A stretch of DNA of 64,000 nt from NCBI RefSeq assembly GCF_900007165.1, contig NZ_CYGY02000032.1:186001-250000 (forward strand), given 5' to 3'. The position numbers and the translations under genes were made by a program. Positions 42,123 through 52,043 of the stretch are shown one piece after another. The notes below the pieces were generated by a model. That model had not been told where the DNA came from. It saw nothing but the letters and a program-made list of their open reading frames with translations, and ran no database searches. Position 1 is the stretch's first letter. Each line of letters opens with the position of its first letter. This DNA is from Paraburkholderia piptadeniae. GTDB taxonomy: Bacteria > Pseudomonadota > Gammaproteobacteria > Burkholderiales > Burkholderiaceae.

Positions 42123-44009
42123 TCATATCTCGATCTTAGTCCCCAGTTCCACGACGCGATTCGCGGGAATGCTAAAGAAATCCGTCGGCTTCGCGGCGTT
42201 CTGATGCATCCATGCGAACACGCGCTCGCGCCACACCGACATGCCCGGCAATTGCGTCGGCACCACCGTTTCGCGCGCAAGGAAGAACGACGTGTCCATC
42301 AGTTCGAACGACATGTCGTGCGTCACGCTGATCTGCTCGAGCACTGCCTTCACATCGGGCGTTTCGTTGAAGCCATACGCGGCCTTCACGAGGAACAGGC
42401 CGCCGCCGACGTCCTTGACGGTCAGCCGGTCCTTGTCGTCGACGTAGGGAATATCGCGCGTGATGAACGTCAGGAAGATCGTGCGCTCGTGCAGCACCTT
42501 GTTGTGCTTGAGGTTGTGCAGGAGGCTCACGGGAACGAGCGTCGCGCTGCCCGTCAGATAGATCGCCGTGCCCGACACACGATGCGGCGGATGCGCAAGC
42601 AGACCTTGCACGAAAGGCATCAGCGGAATGCCGTCGGCGGCCGTGCGCTCCTTTACGATCATGCGGCCCTTGAACCAGGTCATCAGCAGGAAGAACAGCA
42701 GCGCGCCGATGCAAAGCGGCAGCCAGCCGCCCTCCGCGACCTTGAGCAGGTTCGCGCCGAAGAAGCCGAGGTCGACGACCATCAGCGCGCCGATGATCAG
42801 CGCGACGACGCCCTTGTTCCAGTTCCACACCTTCACCATCACGACGCTCGCGAGAACCGTCGTGATCACCATCGTCGCCGTCACGGCGATACCGTACGCA
42901 GCGGCCAGGTTATCCGAACTCTTGAACGCAACGACGATGCACAGAATGATGAAGAGCAGCATCCAGTTGACGACGGGCACATAGATCTGCCCGATCGCAA
43001 GCTCCGACGTGTGCAGGATCTTCATGCGCGGCACGTAGCCGAGCTGGATCGCCTGGCTCGTCAGCGAATACGCGCCCGAAATCACCGCTTGCGACGCGAT
43101 GACGGTCGCGACCGTCGACAGCACGACGAGCGGCAGCAGCGCCCACTCCGGCGCGAGCAGATAGAACGGGTTTTCGATGGCCTTCGGATCGTGCATCAGA
43201 AGTGCGCCCTGGCCGAAGTAGTTCAGCACCAGCGACGGCATCACGAGCGCGTACCACGCGCAGCGAATCGGCTTCGCGCCGAAGTGGCCCATATCGGCAT
43301 AAAGCGCTTCGGCACCCGTCAGCACCAGCACAACCGAGCCGAGCACCACGTACGCCTGCAGCACGTGCGCCGCCATGAACGAGACCGCGTAATACGGGTT
43401 CAGCGCCTTGATGACCTCGGGCGACTGCACGATATGCGACAGCCCGAGCACGGCCAGCGTGAGAAACCAGATCACCATGATGGGGCCGAACAGCCGGCCG
43501 ACGGTCGCCGTGCCGTGGCGCTGGATCCAGAACAGCAGCATCAGGATCACCATCGTGAGCGGCAGCACCAGATGCGTGAGCTTGGGCGCGGCGATCTCCA
43601 GACCTTCGACGGCCGACATCACCGAAATGGCCGGCGTGATCACTGCATCGCCGTAGAACATGCACGCGCCGAAGATGCCCAGCATCATCAGCAGGCCGGC
43701 CGCCTTGCTCTTCGCGTCGAACGAACGGAGCGACAGCGCCATCAGCGCGAGCACGCCGCCCTCGCCGTTATTGTCGGCGCGCATCACGAACATCACGTAC
43801 TTGATGCTCACGACGACGATGATCGCCCAGAAGAGCAGCGAAATGACGCCGAGAATGGAACTGTCGGTAAGAGGAATGCCGTGGGAGGGGCTGAAGGCTT
43901 CTTTCAGCGAGTACAGCGGGCTAGTGCCGATATCCCCGAAAACCACGCCGATCGCAGCGACTGCAAGCGATGGCAACGGCTGCTTCGGGACGTGATGATT
44001 GTTTGTCAT
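42123..44009 (-). CDS. kup: Low-affinity potassium uptake protein Kup
   Basis: 628 residues, near the 622 of the E. coli protein. Kup is a proton-coupled potassium importer of the KUP/HAK/KT family. The signature GVVFGDIGTSPLYSLKEAF lies near the N-terminus, and about 12 membrane helices follow up to residue 440. A cytosolic C-terminal domain of about 190 residues completes the protein. The start is the ATG beginning MTNNHHVPKQ, because the upstream in-frame sequence has no family similarity. It is the end of the minus-strand block below the phosphoribosyltransferase gene, but a terminator separates the two, so it is an independent unit. Confidence 0.97.
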   Translation of the reverse strand: MTNNHHVPKQPLPSLAVAAIGVVFGDIGTSPLYSLKEAFSPSHGIPLTDSSILGVISLLFWAIIVVVSIKYVMFVMRADNNGEGGVLALMALSLRSFDAKSKAAGLLMMLGIFGACMFYGDAVITPAISVMSAVEGLEIAAPKLTHLVLPLTMVILMLLFWIQRHGTATVGRLFGPIMVIWFLTLAVLGLSHIVQSPEVIKALNPYYAVSFMAAHVLQAYVVLGSVVLVLTGAEALYADMGHFGAKPIRCAWYALVMPSLVLNYFGQGALLMHDPKAIENPFYLLAPEWALLPLVVLSTVATVIASQAVISGAYSLTSQAIQLGYVPRMKILHTSELAIGQIYVPVVNWMLLFIILCIVVAFKSSDNLAAAYGIAVTATMVITTVLASVVMVKVWNWNKGVVALIIGALMVVDLGFFGANLLKVAEGGWLPLCIGALLFFLLMTWFKGRMIVKERTAADGIPLMPFVQGLLAHPPHRVSGTAIYLTGSATLVPVSLLHNLKHNKVLHERTIFLTFITRDIPYVDDKDRLTVKDVGGGLFLVKAAYGFNETPDVKAVLEQISVTHDMSFELMDTSFFLARETVVPTQLPGMSVWRERVFAWMHQNAAKPTDFFSIPANRVVELGTKIEI

Positions 44010-44225
44010 AAACGCGAAAAGAATCCGTTCCTGAGCGGCAAAAACGAACGCTATTCTAAAGAATATGGGCGTCAAAGCCCACCATTCGACCCGTTGTGCA
44101 AACGCCACGTAGCAACGCTTCGCGAGAGCAGTGTAGCATCGCGCTCCCACGCCGGCCGGGCATTAGCGCATGTCAATCACGTGATTGTTAAATCTTCCAG
44201 CCTCGCCTTCGCCCAGATTCCAGAC

Positions 44226-44253
44226 GAAAAAAACGGAGCCACGAAGGGCTCCG
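44226..44253 (-). terminator. Terminator of the purA-phosphoribosyltransferase unit
   Basis: On the minus strand CGGAGCC cttcgt GGCTCCG is followed by a run of seven Ts. It lies about 55 nt after the phosphoribosyltransferase stop and marks the end of the long co-directional block. Confidence 0.9.
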
Positions 44254-44309
44254 CTCGATTCGCTGCCGATGATCGCCACAACGATGCGCGACGGCGTTCA
44301 CAACGCTGG

Positions 44310-44894
44310 CTAGCTTGCGTCCGACGAACGCTCCTGGCCACGCTTGATCCACGCTCCGAGGTTGTGCGGACGCACCGTGTCCCACTCCTCGAACGGCTGA
44401 TGGATCCACGGGTTCGTCGCGAGATACTGGACGTGATAGTCCGGCTTCACCTTCGAGCACGCCTTCCACCACAGCACGGCCGAACGCACCGACGTAATGG
44501 CGGGATAACGTTCCTTCAGATGCTGCTGCACGCGCGCGAGCGTGACGCCCGAGTCGACCAGATCGTCGACGAGCAGCACGTTGCCCGACAGTTCGCCGCG
44601 CGTCATCGTGATGTATTGCGCGATGTCGAGTTCGCCCTGCTCCGTGCCCGCCGCTTCGCGATACGAACTGGTCGCGAGAATGGCCAGCGGCAGATCGTAG
44701 ATGCGCGAGAGCTGGTCGCCGACACGCAGGCCGCCGCGCGCGAGGCACAGGATCTTGTCGAACTTCCAGCCGGATTCGTGAACGTTCAGTGCGAGCATTT
44801 CGATCAGCCGGTGATATTCGTCCCAGCCGACCCACAGATTGCGGTCATCGTTACGGGGGTCTTTCATCGCAATCATCGGTACACCCTGCGTCAT
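44310..44894 (-). CDS. Purine phosphoribosyltransferase (hypoxanthine/xanthine type)
   Basis: 194 residues. The PRPP-binding motif is VLLVDDLVDSGVTLARV near residue 108-124, with the upstream RGGLRVGDQLSRIYDLP loop. It would convert hypoxanthine, guanine or xanthine with PRPP into the nucleotide. Which base it prefers cannot be told from sequence. The gene begins 3 nt after the purA stop, indicating cotranscription and a shared purine role: purA handles IMP use while this enzyme salvages bases. Confidence 0.93.
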   Translation of the reverse strand: MTQGVPMIAMKDPRNDDRNLWVGWDEYHRLIEMLALNVHESGWKFDKILCLARGGLRVGDQLSRIYDLPLAILATSSYREAAGTEQGELDIAQYITMTRGELSGNVLLVDDLVDSGVTLARVQQHLKERYPAITSVRSAVLWWKACSKVKPDYHVQYLATNPWIHQPFEEWDTVRPHNLGAWIKRGQERSSDAS

Positions 44895-44897
44895 GTA

Positions 44898-46244
44898 TTA
44901 AGCCTTGAACGGGTGACGGAGGAGGATGGTTTCGTCGCGGTCCGGACCCGTCGACACCATGTCGATCGGCACGCCCGCCACTTCCTGCACACGCGCCAGA
45001 TACGCCTGGGCATTTGCGGGCAGCTTGTCCCATTCCTTGATACCGACGGTGCTTTCCTTCCAGCCGCCGAACGTCTCGTAGACGGGCTCGCAGCGCGACA
45101 CTTCATACGCGCCGCGCGGCAGGATGTCGGCATCCTTGCCGTCGACCGTGTAGCCGACGCACAGCTTCACTTCATCGAGACCATCGAGAACGTCCAGCTT
45201 CGTCATGCACAGGCCCGACACGCCGTTGATCTGAATCGAGCGGCGCAGCGCGGCGGCGTCGAGCCAGCCGGTGCGGCGCGGACGGCCCGTGACCGAGCCG
45301 AATTCCTTGCCGACCTTCGCGAGCGTCAGGCCGACTTCTTCCTGGCGGCTTGCATTGTCCGCGTCGTACAGCTCGCTCGGGAACGGGCCCGAACCGACGC
45401 GCGTGCAGTACGCCTTCGTGATGCCGAGGATGTAGTCCAGCTTCTGCGGACCGATGCCCGCGCCCGACGTGGCCGCGCCCGCGACGCAGTTGCTCGACGT
45501 GACGAACGGATACGTGCCGTGGTCGATATCGAGCAGCGTGCCCTGCGCGCCTTCGAACAGCAGGTTGTGGCCTGCGTGGTTCTCGTCGTACAGACGGCGG
45601 GAAACGTCCGTGACCATCGGCCTCAGACGGTCGGCGTAGCCGAGCATCATGTCGAGCGTCTGCTGATAATCGACAGCAGGCGCGCCGAGGTATTGCGTCA
45701 GCACGAAGTTGTGGAAGTCGAGATTCGCGCGCAGACGTTCCGCGAATGCCTTCGGTTCGAACAGGTCCTGCACGCGCAGACCGCGGCGCGCGACCTTGTC
45801 CTCATACGCCGGGCCGATGCCGCGACCCGTCGTGCCGATCTTGCCGGCGCCGCTGCGTGCTTCGCGGGCCTGGTCGATGGCGACGTGATACGGGAGGATC
45901 AGCGTGGTGGCTTCGGAAATGAAGAGACGCTTCTGGACGTCGATGCCGGCGGATTCCAGCTCTTCGATTTCCTTGAAGAGTGCCTCCGGGGACAACACGA
46001 CGCCATTGCCGATGTAGCAGGCGACGCCCGGGCGCATGATGCCCGACGGAATCAGACGCAAGATGGTTTTCTTGCCGCCGATGATGAGCGTATGTCCGGC
46101 GTTGTGACCGCCCTGGAAACGAACGACGCCTTGCGCGTGGTCCGTCAGCCAGTCAACGATCTTGCCCTTGCCTTCATCACCCCACTGGGTACCCACGACG
46201 ACGACATTGCGCCCAGGGTTCACATTCACTGCGCTGGCAGACAT
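44898..46244 (-). CDS. purA: Adenylosuccinate synthase
   Basis: 448 residues. PurA joins aspartate to IMP with GTP, the first committed step to AMP. The N-terminal GTP-binding signature GTQWGDEGKGKIVDWLTD and the IMP-binding GHNAGHTL are present, as are the catalytic residues in SGAGKIGTTGRGIGPAYEDK. The N-terminus has about 12 extra residues before VVVVGTQWG. In the run it follows hisZ after 223 nt and precedes a purine phosphoribosyltransferase. Confidence 0.98.
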   Translation of the reverse strand: MSASAVNVNPGRNVVVVGTQWGDEGKGKIVDWLTDHAQGVVRFQGGHNAGHTLIIGGKKTILRLIPSGIMRPGVACYIGNGVVLSPEALFKEIEELESAGIDVQKRLFISEATTLILPYHVAIDQAREARSGAGKIGTTGRGIGPAYEDKVARRGLRVQDLFEPKAFAERLRANLDFHNFVLTQYLGAPAVDYQQTLDMMLGYADRLRPMVTDVSRRLYDENHAGHNLLFEGAQGTLLDIDHGTYPFVTSSNCVAGAATSGAGIGPQKLDYILGITKAYCTRVGSGPFPSELYDADNASRQEEVGLTLAKVGKEFGSVTGRPRRTGWLDAAALRRSIQINGVSGLCMTKLDVLDGLDEVKLCVGYTVDGKDADILPRGAYEVSRCEPVYETFGGWKESTVGIKEWDKLPANAQAYLARVQEVAGVPIDMVSTGPDRDETILLRHPFKA

Positions 46245-46467
46245 GTTGATTCTTAAGCTGGTTAAAAACGTATTTTACCTATGTTCGACGACGGTTCCCG
46301 ATTTTTTCACCGACTGATCGCGGGATTTTTCCGTTTCGGCTCAAAGGCATGGATGCGCCGACGCGCTTTGGCGCTGTCGAGCGCGGCTCGCGGCGGCACA
46401 CGTCCCGATGGTTGCGGCGTCACGTTTCATATGACGCAGTGCGGATTCACCACACTGAGCACCACAC

Positions 46468-47619
46468 TCAAGGCTTCGCTTCGACGACCCACTGGCCGTC
46501 GCGCTCGACCAGCACGCGGTCGCACGCGAATTCGTCGAGCGCATGATCGTGGCCCGGCAGCGCCTGGATCACGACCTCGCCCGCATCGCGCAGCGCGGCG
46601 ACGCTCGTGCGCAGCGCGTCGTCGTGCTGCCACGGCGCGAGAATGGCGCTGCTGCGCGCCTCGATGGGCGAAATGCGCGCGACTTCGCGCAGGTCCAGCG
46701 AAAAGCCTGTTGCCGCGCGGGCGCGGCCATACGCCTGACCGACCTTGTCGTAACGGCCGCCGCGCGCGACGGCATTCGGCACCCCGTCGACATAGGCCGA
46801 GAACATCACGCCGCTGTGGTACGCGTAGCCACGCAGATCAGCGAGATCGATCATCACTTCCGCGCCGCCAACCTGTTGCGCGAGGAACGCGAGATCGTCG
46901 AGCGCGCGCGAGATTTCCGGCGCGTTCGGCAGTCGAGCGCGCGCTTCTTCGAGCACCGACGCATCGCCATAGAGCGTGGGCAGCGCGCGCAGCGCGTCGC
47001 GCGTGACGGACGTGAGATGCGCCGTCAGTTCGTTCAGCAGCGGCACGTCCTTGCCCGCGAGCGCTTCGAACAGCGATTCGCCGAGCGACGCGGCAGCCGG
47101 CTCGTTGTCGATCAGCGCAGCGAGCACGGCCGCGTGACACAGATCGAGACGCACCTTGCCGAGACCGGCGAGATGCAGCGCATCGAGCATCAATTGCTGG
47201 ATCTCCAGATCCGCTTCGAGGCCCGCATGGCCGTAAATTTCAGCGCCGATCTGGATCTGCTCGCGCGTCGCGTGCAGGCCGCGCGGACGCGTGTGCAGCA
47301 CGTTGCCCGCATAGCACAGCCGCGTCACGCCCTGGCGGTTCAGCAGGTGCGCATCGATGCGCGCGACTTGCGGCGTGATGTCGGCGCGCAAGCCCAAGGT
47401 GCGGCCCGACAGCTGATCGACGAGCTTGAAGGTGCGCAGGTTCAGATCGCTGCCGCCGCCCGTCAGCAGCGACTCCAGGTATTCGAGCAACGGCGGCATG
47501 ACCATCTCGTAGCCGTATGCACGAAAACGGTCGAGCAGCCGGCGGCGCAGTTCTTCGATCTTTCGTGCCTCCGACGGCAGCACGTCGGCAATGTTTTCGG
47601 GAAGTAACCAGGTCGACAT
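46468..47619 (-). CDS. hisZ: ATP phosphoribosyltransferase regulatory subunit
   Basis: 383 residues. HisZ is a paralogue of histidyl-tRNA synthetase that pairs with the short HisG to give an active, feedback-controlled first enzyme of histidine synthesis. It keeps the class II core (PPLLEYLESLLTGGGSD, the LGLRADITPQVARIDAHLL motif 2 region, and ARGGRYDKVGQAYG) but lacks the tRNA anticodon-binding domain. True HisS is also encoded in this window, so the assignment is clear. It should work with a hisG gene outside this window. Confidence 0.96.
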   Translation of the reverse strand: MSTWLLPENIADVLPSEARKIEELRRRLLDRFRAYGYEMVMPPLLEYLESLLTGGGSDLNLRTFKLVDQLSGRTLGLRADITPQVARIDAHLLNRQGVTRLCYAGNVLHTRPRGLHATREQIQIGAEIYGHAGLEADLEIQQLMLDALHLAGLGKVRLDLCHAAVLAALIDNEPAAASLGESLFEALAGKDVPLLNELTAHLTSVTRDALRALPTLYGDASVLEEARARLPNAPEISRALDDLAFLAQQVGGAEVMIDLADLRGYAYHSGVMFSAYVDGVPNAVARGGRYDKVGQAYGRARAATGFSLDLREVARISPIEARSSAILAPWQHDDALRTSVAALRDAGEVVIQALPGHDHALDEFACDRVLVERDGQWVVEAKP

Positions 47620-47899
47620 CGATACAGTCCTACGACGGTGAATCCGGCGTCATGACAAACGCCGTTTGAAATTTGAATGGCGCGCGGTGCATCTCGACAC
47701 GAAGCTTCGTCCCGTCGTTGCGCGTTGCGTTCGGCCAGCGGCGGCGAATTGCTGGCCGATCGATGCTGCCCGGAAGGCGCCGCAGCGCTCAGCGCGCGAT
47801 CGGAACTGGCAACGGCGCGCGATGCCGCAAACTCAATGCGTGAAGCTCATGTACGAACCGCGCCTCATGAGCGCCGTTCGAAGCCGCATGGACCCTTCG

Positions 47900-48091
47900 T
47901 CACGTCGCGACCATCAGCAGCAACAGCCCAAGCACCATGACGATCAGTCCGCCGATCCGGATATGGTGCGGCGGGCGCTCCGCTATTTTACGAAACGTGT
48001 CGCGCCAGGCGCTCGGAAATACGAACGGGAACATCCCCTCGATGATCAGCATCAGTGCGATCGCGAGCAAAAACGAGCCGGCTATGTCCAT
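47900..48091 (-). CDS. DUF2065 (YjeT-like) small membrane protein
   Basis: 63 residues with two predicted transmembrane helices, one at residues 5-25 and another at 46-62, joined by a basic loop (RDTFRKIAERPPHHIR). The family is found next to hflC in many proteobacteria, just as here (43 nt downstream of hflC). Its function is unknown; its place suggests a link with the HflKC/FtsH membrane complex. Confidence 0.9.
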   Translation of the reverse strand: MDIAGSFLLAIALMLIIEGMFPFVFPSAWRDTFRKIAERPPHHIRIGGLIVMVLGLLLLMVAT

Positions 48092-48134
48092 GCAATGAGG
48101 CCGCCGCGATGCGTTTGCCGCGGCGCTCCCGTAA

Positions 48135-49055
48135 TCAGTGTTTGTTGTGCGCGCCCGTCGACGCGCCGGAAGTCGGTTGAGCAGCGGCTCCTGCGCCGTC
48201 CGGGCTGCGCATGAAGCGGAAGAACTCGCTGCTCGAGTCGACGACCATCACGTCGCCCGGCTTGAAGCTGTTCTTGTAGGCCTGCATGCTTTGGTAGAAC
48301 TGATAGAACTGCGGGTCGCGGCTGAATGCGTCGGCGGCAATCGACGCGGCCTTGCCATCGCCGTCGCCCTTGATCGACTGCGCCTGCTTGTACGCGTCCG
48401 CGAGAATCGCCTGCTGCTGATGGCCGGCATCCGCCTTGATCTGATCCGCTTCCGCCGCGCCTTGCGCGCGCTCCTTGCTGGCCGCCTCTTCGCGCGCAGC
48501 GATCATCCGCTTGTAGACCGTGTCCGCCATCGCAGCGGGGAAATCGATGCGAGTAAGCTGCACGTCGACGACATCGACGCCCAGCGACGCCGCGCCCTTC
48601 TGCATGCCGTCGCGCGCCTCGGTTGCAATCGCGTCCTGCTTCGCGAGCGCGTCGGGCAGCGAGTACTTCGCGAACGCGTCGCCGAGCGCGCCGCGCGTAA
48701 GCAGCGCGAGACGATCGGGCAGGCTCTGCAAGTCGCCCTTCGTTTCCGCGATCAGCTTCACGGGATCGGACACACGGAACTTCACGACGGGATTCACGAG
48801 CACTTCCGTCTTGTCGGACGTCGCGTAGTGGTCCTCCTCGGGCGAATCGAGCGACTGGATGCGCGTATCCACCGACGTCACCGTCTGCAACGGCGGCGGC
48901 AGCTTCACGTGCAAACCGGGACCAGCAAGCGTCGGCACGGCATCACCGCGCGCGGAGACGACGGCCATATGCCGCTGATCGACGACGAACACCATTGACG
49001 ATGCCGCGAACAGCACGATCACAATGGCTACGACGAGCGCAACGATTTTGTTCAT
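48135..49055 (-). CDS. hflC: FtsH protease modulator HflC
   Basis: 306 residues. An N-terminal membrane helix (about residues 3-25, VALVVAIVIVLFAASSMVFV) is followed by an SPFH/band 7 domain and a long Ala/Gln/Glu-rich coiled coil (about 190-250). With HflK it forms a large cage around the FtsH protease in the inner membrane and limits its degradation of membrane proteins. The start lies 11 nt after the hflK stop. The C-terminal tail is Ala/Gly/Pro-rich. Confidence 0.96.
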   Translation of the reverse strand: MNKIVALVVAIVIVLFAASSMVFVVDQRHMAVVSARGDAVPTLAGPGLHVKLPPPLQTVTSVDTRIQSLDSPEEDHYATSDKTEVLVNPVVKFRVSDPVKLIAETKGDLQSLPDRLALLTRGALGDAFAKYSLPDALAKQDAIATEARDGMQKGAASLGVDVVDVQLTRIDFPAAMADTVYKRMIAAREEAASKERAQGAAEADQIKADAGHQQQAILADAYKQAQSIKGDGDGKAASIAADAFSRDPQFYQFYQSMQAYKNSFKPGDVMVVDSSSEFFRFMRSPDGAGAAAQPTSGASTGAHNKH

Positions 49056-49066
49056 GTTCGCGCTCC

Positions 49067-50473
49067 TTATTGCAGATCGTCTTCGCGTCCGCGACTGCGG
49101 AACGAATCGCGCGAACGGAACGCGTCGCTCGCGGCAGCGGCCTGGCTTGCGCTGCTCACGGGCGCGGCGGGCGGCGCGACGATGGTCGGCGGGTTGCCAC
49201 CCTGGGTTGCCGGCTGCGCGTTCGACGGATTCGACGCGCCCGGTGCATTGGCTGCGGACGGCGAGGCCTGGGCACCCGGTGCCGGGCCAGCCGCAGCCGC
49301 TTCGGCCGCACGCTGACGCGTCTGTTCGACCAGCTTGTCGAGCGGCAGATAGAGCACGTTGCTGCCCGACTTGCTGTCGACGAACACCTTCGTCGTATTC
49401 GAATAGATCTGCTGCATCGTTTCGAGGTACATTCGCTCGCGGATCACGGCGGGCGCCTTCGAGTACTGTGCGTACACTTCCTTGAAGCGCTCGGCGTCGC
49501 CTTCCGCCTGCGCGACCACGCGGTCGCTATAAGTCTTGGCCTCATCGATCATGCGCGTGGCTTCCGCCTGCGCGCGTGGCAGCAGATCGCTCGCATAGGC
49601 CTGTGCATCGCGCTTCGCCCGCTCGCGGTCCTGATGCGCTTTCGCGGCGTCTTCGAATGCTGCCTGCACCTGATCGGGTGCCTGCACGCTCTGGATCGTC
49701 ACGCCCGTGACGGCGAGACCCGTGCGGTATTCATCCAGGGAATGCTGGATCGCTTCCGTCAGTTGCGCGCGGATGGCTTCGCGGTCCTGAGAGAGGATGT
49801 CGTTCGTGCTGCGCGAGCCGACGACCCGGCGCACGGCCGCCTGCGCCGCCTGCATCACGCTGAGGTCGGGGTCGGCGCTGCGGAACAGGTAGTCGGTCGG
49901 CTTGCGGATCTGGTATTGAACGGCAAAGCGCACATCGACGATATCTGTGTCGTGCGTGAGCATCGACGCGTCCTTCACGTTCGCGAGCCGCACGACGTTT
50001 TTCCGGCCGATTTCGACGGACCGCACCTGGCCGACGTTGACGACTTCATGTGATTCGAACGGATACGGCAGGCGCCAGTGCACGCCCTGCGCAGCCGTGC
50101 CGCGCAACTGGCCGAAGCGCAGCACCACGGCCTCCTGGCCGTCCTGCACGACGAACACGCCACTGCCGAGATAGATCGCGATCAACACACCGATGATGAT
50201 GCCGACGCCGATGCGCGCGCCGCGTCCGTTGTCGGGACGACGGTCGCCGCCTCCGCCCTTGCGGCCGAACATGCGTGACAGGCGCCGGTTGAAGTCGCGC
50301 CACATTTCGTCCAGATCGGGCGGGCCTTCGTTTTCCTTGCCGTTGGGCGGACGCTTCGAATCGTTCAGACGTTGGCGGTCGCCATTGCTATCGCCCCGGC
50401 CCCACCGCGGGTCGTTCAGCGACAAGATGGCGCGCAGACGCAGCCAGATACTCCGCTCGTTGTAATCGTTCAC
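49067..50473 (-). CDS. hflK: FtsH protease modulator HflK
   Basis: 468 residues from a GTG start. The N-terminal cytosolic part is Gly/Asp/Arg-rich (WGRGDSN, then GGGGDRRPDNG), typical of HflK. A membrane helix follows at about 87-107. The SPFH domain is next, then a coiled-coil region and a disordered Pro/Ser/Ala-rich tail (about 400-468) that is longer than in E. coli HflK (419 residues). HflK and HflC form the complex that regulates FtsH. GTG is chosen since no ATG lies nearby in frame. The hflX stop is 30 nt upstream. Confidence 0.96.
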   Translation of the reverse strand: MNDYNERSIWLRLRAILSLNDPRWGRGDSNGDRQRLNDSKRPPNGKENEGPPDLDEMWRDFNRRLSRMFGRKGGGGDRRPDNGRGARIGVGIIIGVLIAIYLGSGVFVVQDGQEAVVLRFGQLRGTAAQGVHWRLPYPFESHEVVNVGQVRSVEIGRKNVVRLANVKDASMLTHDTDIVDVRFAVQYQIRKPTDYLFRSADPDLSVMQAAQAAVRRVVGSRSTNDILSQDREAIRAQLTEAIQHSLDEYRTGLAVTGVTIQSVQAPDQVQAAFEDAAKAHQDRERAKRDAQAYASDLLPRAQAEATRMIDEAKTYSDRVVAQAEGDAERFKEVYAQYSKAPAVIRERMYLETMQQIYSNTTKVFVDSKSGSNVLYLPLDKLVEQTRQRAAEAAAAGPAPGAQASPSAANAPGASNPSNAQPATQGGNPPTIVAPPAAPVSSASQAAAASDAFRSRDSFRSRGREDDLQ

Positions 50474-50503
50474 CTGTGTTCGTTCACCAGAGTAGACAGC
50501 GGG

Positions 50504-51748
50504 TCAATGCAATTGAAACGGGTCGATGCCCGTGTCTGGGATCTTGCGGTCTTCGCGGTGGTCTTCGCCCGCATCATCGCGCTGATCTTGTTGAAATGCC
50601 GCCGCTCTCGGGTCTCCCTGCGACAGTAGACCGTCAGATTCCGAAAGATGTTCGGCCGTTGCGATTTCGGCGATGGCAGCGCGCAGTGTGTCCAGCCCTT
50701 GCCCCGTGCGCGCGCTCAAAAAGACGCGCGAAATATTACCATACTCGTCCCGCTCGACCGCGTCGCCTCGGGCCGCCAGTTCTGGCACAGCGTCGATTTT
50801 GTTGAACACGAGCACTTGCCGGATCGTGTCCGCGCCGATCTCGCGCAAGACGTCATTGACCTGATCGATCTGATCGAGCCGAACCGCACTCGATGCATCC
50901 ACAACATGCAGCAGCAGATCGGCGTGAATGGTTTCTTCGAGTGTCGCGCGAAATGCGGCCACCAGTTGGTGAGGCAGTTCGCGGATAAATCCTACGGTGT
51001 CCGATACGACGATCTGCCCCGCTTCCTCGCCGAGATAGACGCGGCGGGAAGTCGTATCGAGTGTCGCGAACAGCTGGTCGGCGGCATACGCTTGCGCTTT
51101 CGTCAGCGCATTGAACAGCGTGGACTTGCCTGCGTTCGTATAGCCGACGAGCGACACCGACATCGTCTGGTTGCGGGCGCGCGCGCGGCGCTGCGTACCG
51201 TGCTGGCGACGCAGCTTTTCGAGCCGCCCCTTGAGCATCTTGATGCGATCGCCGATCAGCCGGCGGTCGGTTTCGAGCTGCGTCTCACCGGGGCCGCGCA
51301 GGCCGATACCGCCCTTTTGCCGTTCCAGGTGAGTCCACGCGCGAACCAGCCGCGTCGCGAGGTATTGCAGCTGCGCGAGTTCGACCTGCAGCTTGCCTTC
51401 GTGACTGCGCGCGCGTTGCGCGAAGATGTCGAGAATGAGGCTCGTGCGGTCGACGACGCGTCTGTTAAGCGCACGCTCCAGATTGCGCTGCTGAGCCGGC
51501 GCGAGTGCGTGATTGAAGATGACGATTTCGATGTCGTTCGCCTCGCACGCGACGCGCAATTCCTCGGCCTTGCCGCTGCCGACGAACATGGCGGCATCGG
51601 GGCTCGAACGGCGTCCGGTGAGGGTGACGGCAGGATGGGCGCCCGCACTTTGCGCGAGCAGGCTGAGTTCTTCGAGACTGGCTTCGAAATCGATTTTGCC
51701 GAAGTCGATGCCGACAAGCGCTGCGTTGATCAAATTGGTGGATGTCAA
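50504..51748 (-). CDS. hflX: GTPase HflX
   Basis: 414 residues. HflX is a ribosome-splitting GTPase important under heat stress and against some antibiotics. The N-terminal domain begins INAALVGIDFGKIDFEASLE; a helical linker leads to the G domain with G1 GYTNAGKSTLFN, G3 DTVGFIRELPHQLV and G4 NKID. The C-terminal 45 residues are a charged disordered tail (RDDAGEDHREDRK). The likely start is TTG at 51748; no ATG or GTG is present in a better position, and no clear ribosome binding site is seen, so the exact start is uncertain. It lies between hfq and hflK. Confidence 0.96.
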   Translation of the reverse strand: MTSTNLINAALVGIDFGKIDFEASLEELSLLAQSAGAHPAVTLTGRRSSPDAAMFVGSGKAEELRVACEANDIEIVIFNHALAPAQQRNLERALNRRVVDRTSLILDIFAQRARSHEGKLQVELAQLQYLATRLVRAWTHLERQKGGIGLRGPGETQLETDRRLIGDRIKMLKGRLEKLRRQHGTQRRARARNQTMSVSLVGYTNAGKSTLFNALTKAQAYAADQLFATLDTTSRRVYLGEEAGQIVVSDTVGFIRELPHQLVAAFRATLEETIHADLLLHVVDASSAVRLDQIDQVNDVLREIGADTIRQVLVFNKIDAVPELAARGDAVERDEYGNISRVFLSARTGQGLDTLRAAIAEIATAEHLSESDGLLSQGDPRAAAFQQDQRDDAGEDHREDRKIPDTGIDPFQLH

Positions 51749-51806
51749 AATGAAGCGGCCGGTCAGTGTCGCCAGCCGACGACGCTCGACCGGCCGCGAC
51801 GAGAGG

Positions 51807-52043
51807 TTAGGACGATTCGGAATCAGGGTGGAAATTGACCGGACGGGCAGGCACGACGGTCGAGATTGCGTGCTTGTACACCATCTGGGTCACCGTATTC
51901 CGGAGCAACACGACGTACTGGTCGAACGATTCAATGTTCCCTTGAAGCTTGATGCCGTTGACGAGATAGATCGAGACCGGCACGTGCTCTTTTCGCAGTG
52001 CGTTCAAAAACGGGTCTTGTAACAATTGCCCTTTGTTGCTCAT
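51807..52043 (-). CDS. hfq: RNA-binding protein Hfq
   Basis: 78 residues. Hfq forms a hexameric ring that pairs small RNAs with mRNAs. The Sm1 motif LVNGIKLQGNIESFDQYVVL and the Sm2 motif MVYKHAISTVVP are complete. The short C-terminal tail (PDSESS) is typical of Burkholderia, unlike the long tail of E. coli Hfq. A TATAGT hexamer on the minus strand (52117-52122) about 75 nt upstream may be a -10 box, so hfq may be transcribed partly on its own. Confidence 0.98.
   Translation of the reverse strand: MSNKGQLLQDPFLNALRKEHVPVSIYLVNGIKLQGNIESFDQYVVLLRNTVTQMVYKHAISTVVPARPVNFHPDSESS

Noticed and set aside
42204..46256. A 1350-codon open frame on the plus strand across kup, the phosphoribosyltransferase and purA
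   Set aside because: It lies antisense to three unmistakable genes. Its translation is Arg/His-rich, a typical by-product of high GC content and third-position bias.
46468..47619. Second histidyl-tRNA synthetase
   Set aside because: It lacks the anticodon-binding domain and matches HisZ; a full hisS is present at 55990-57330.
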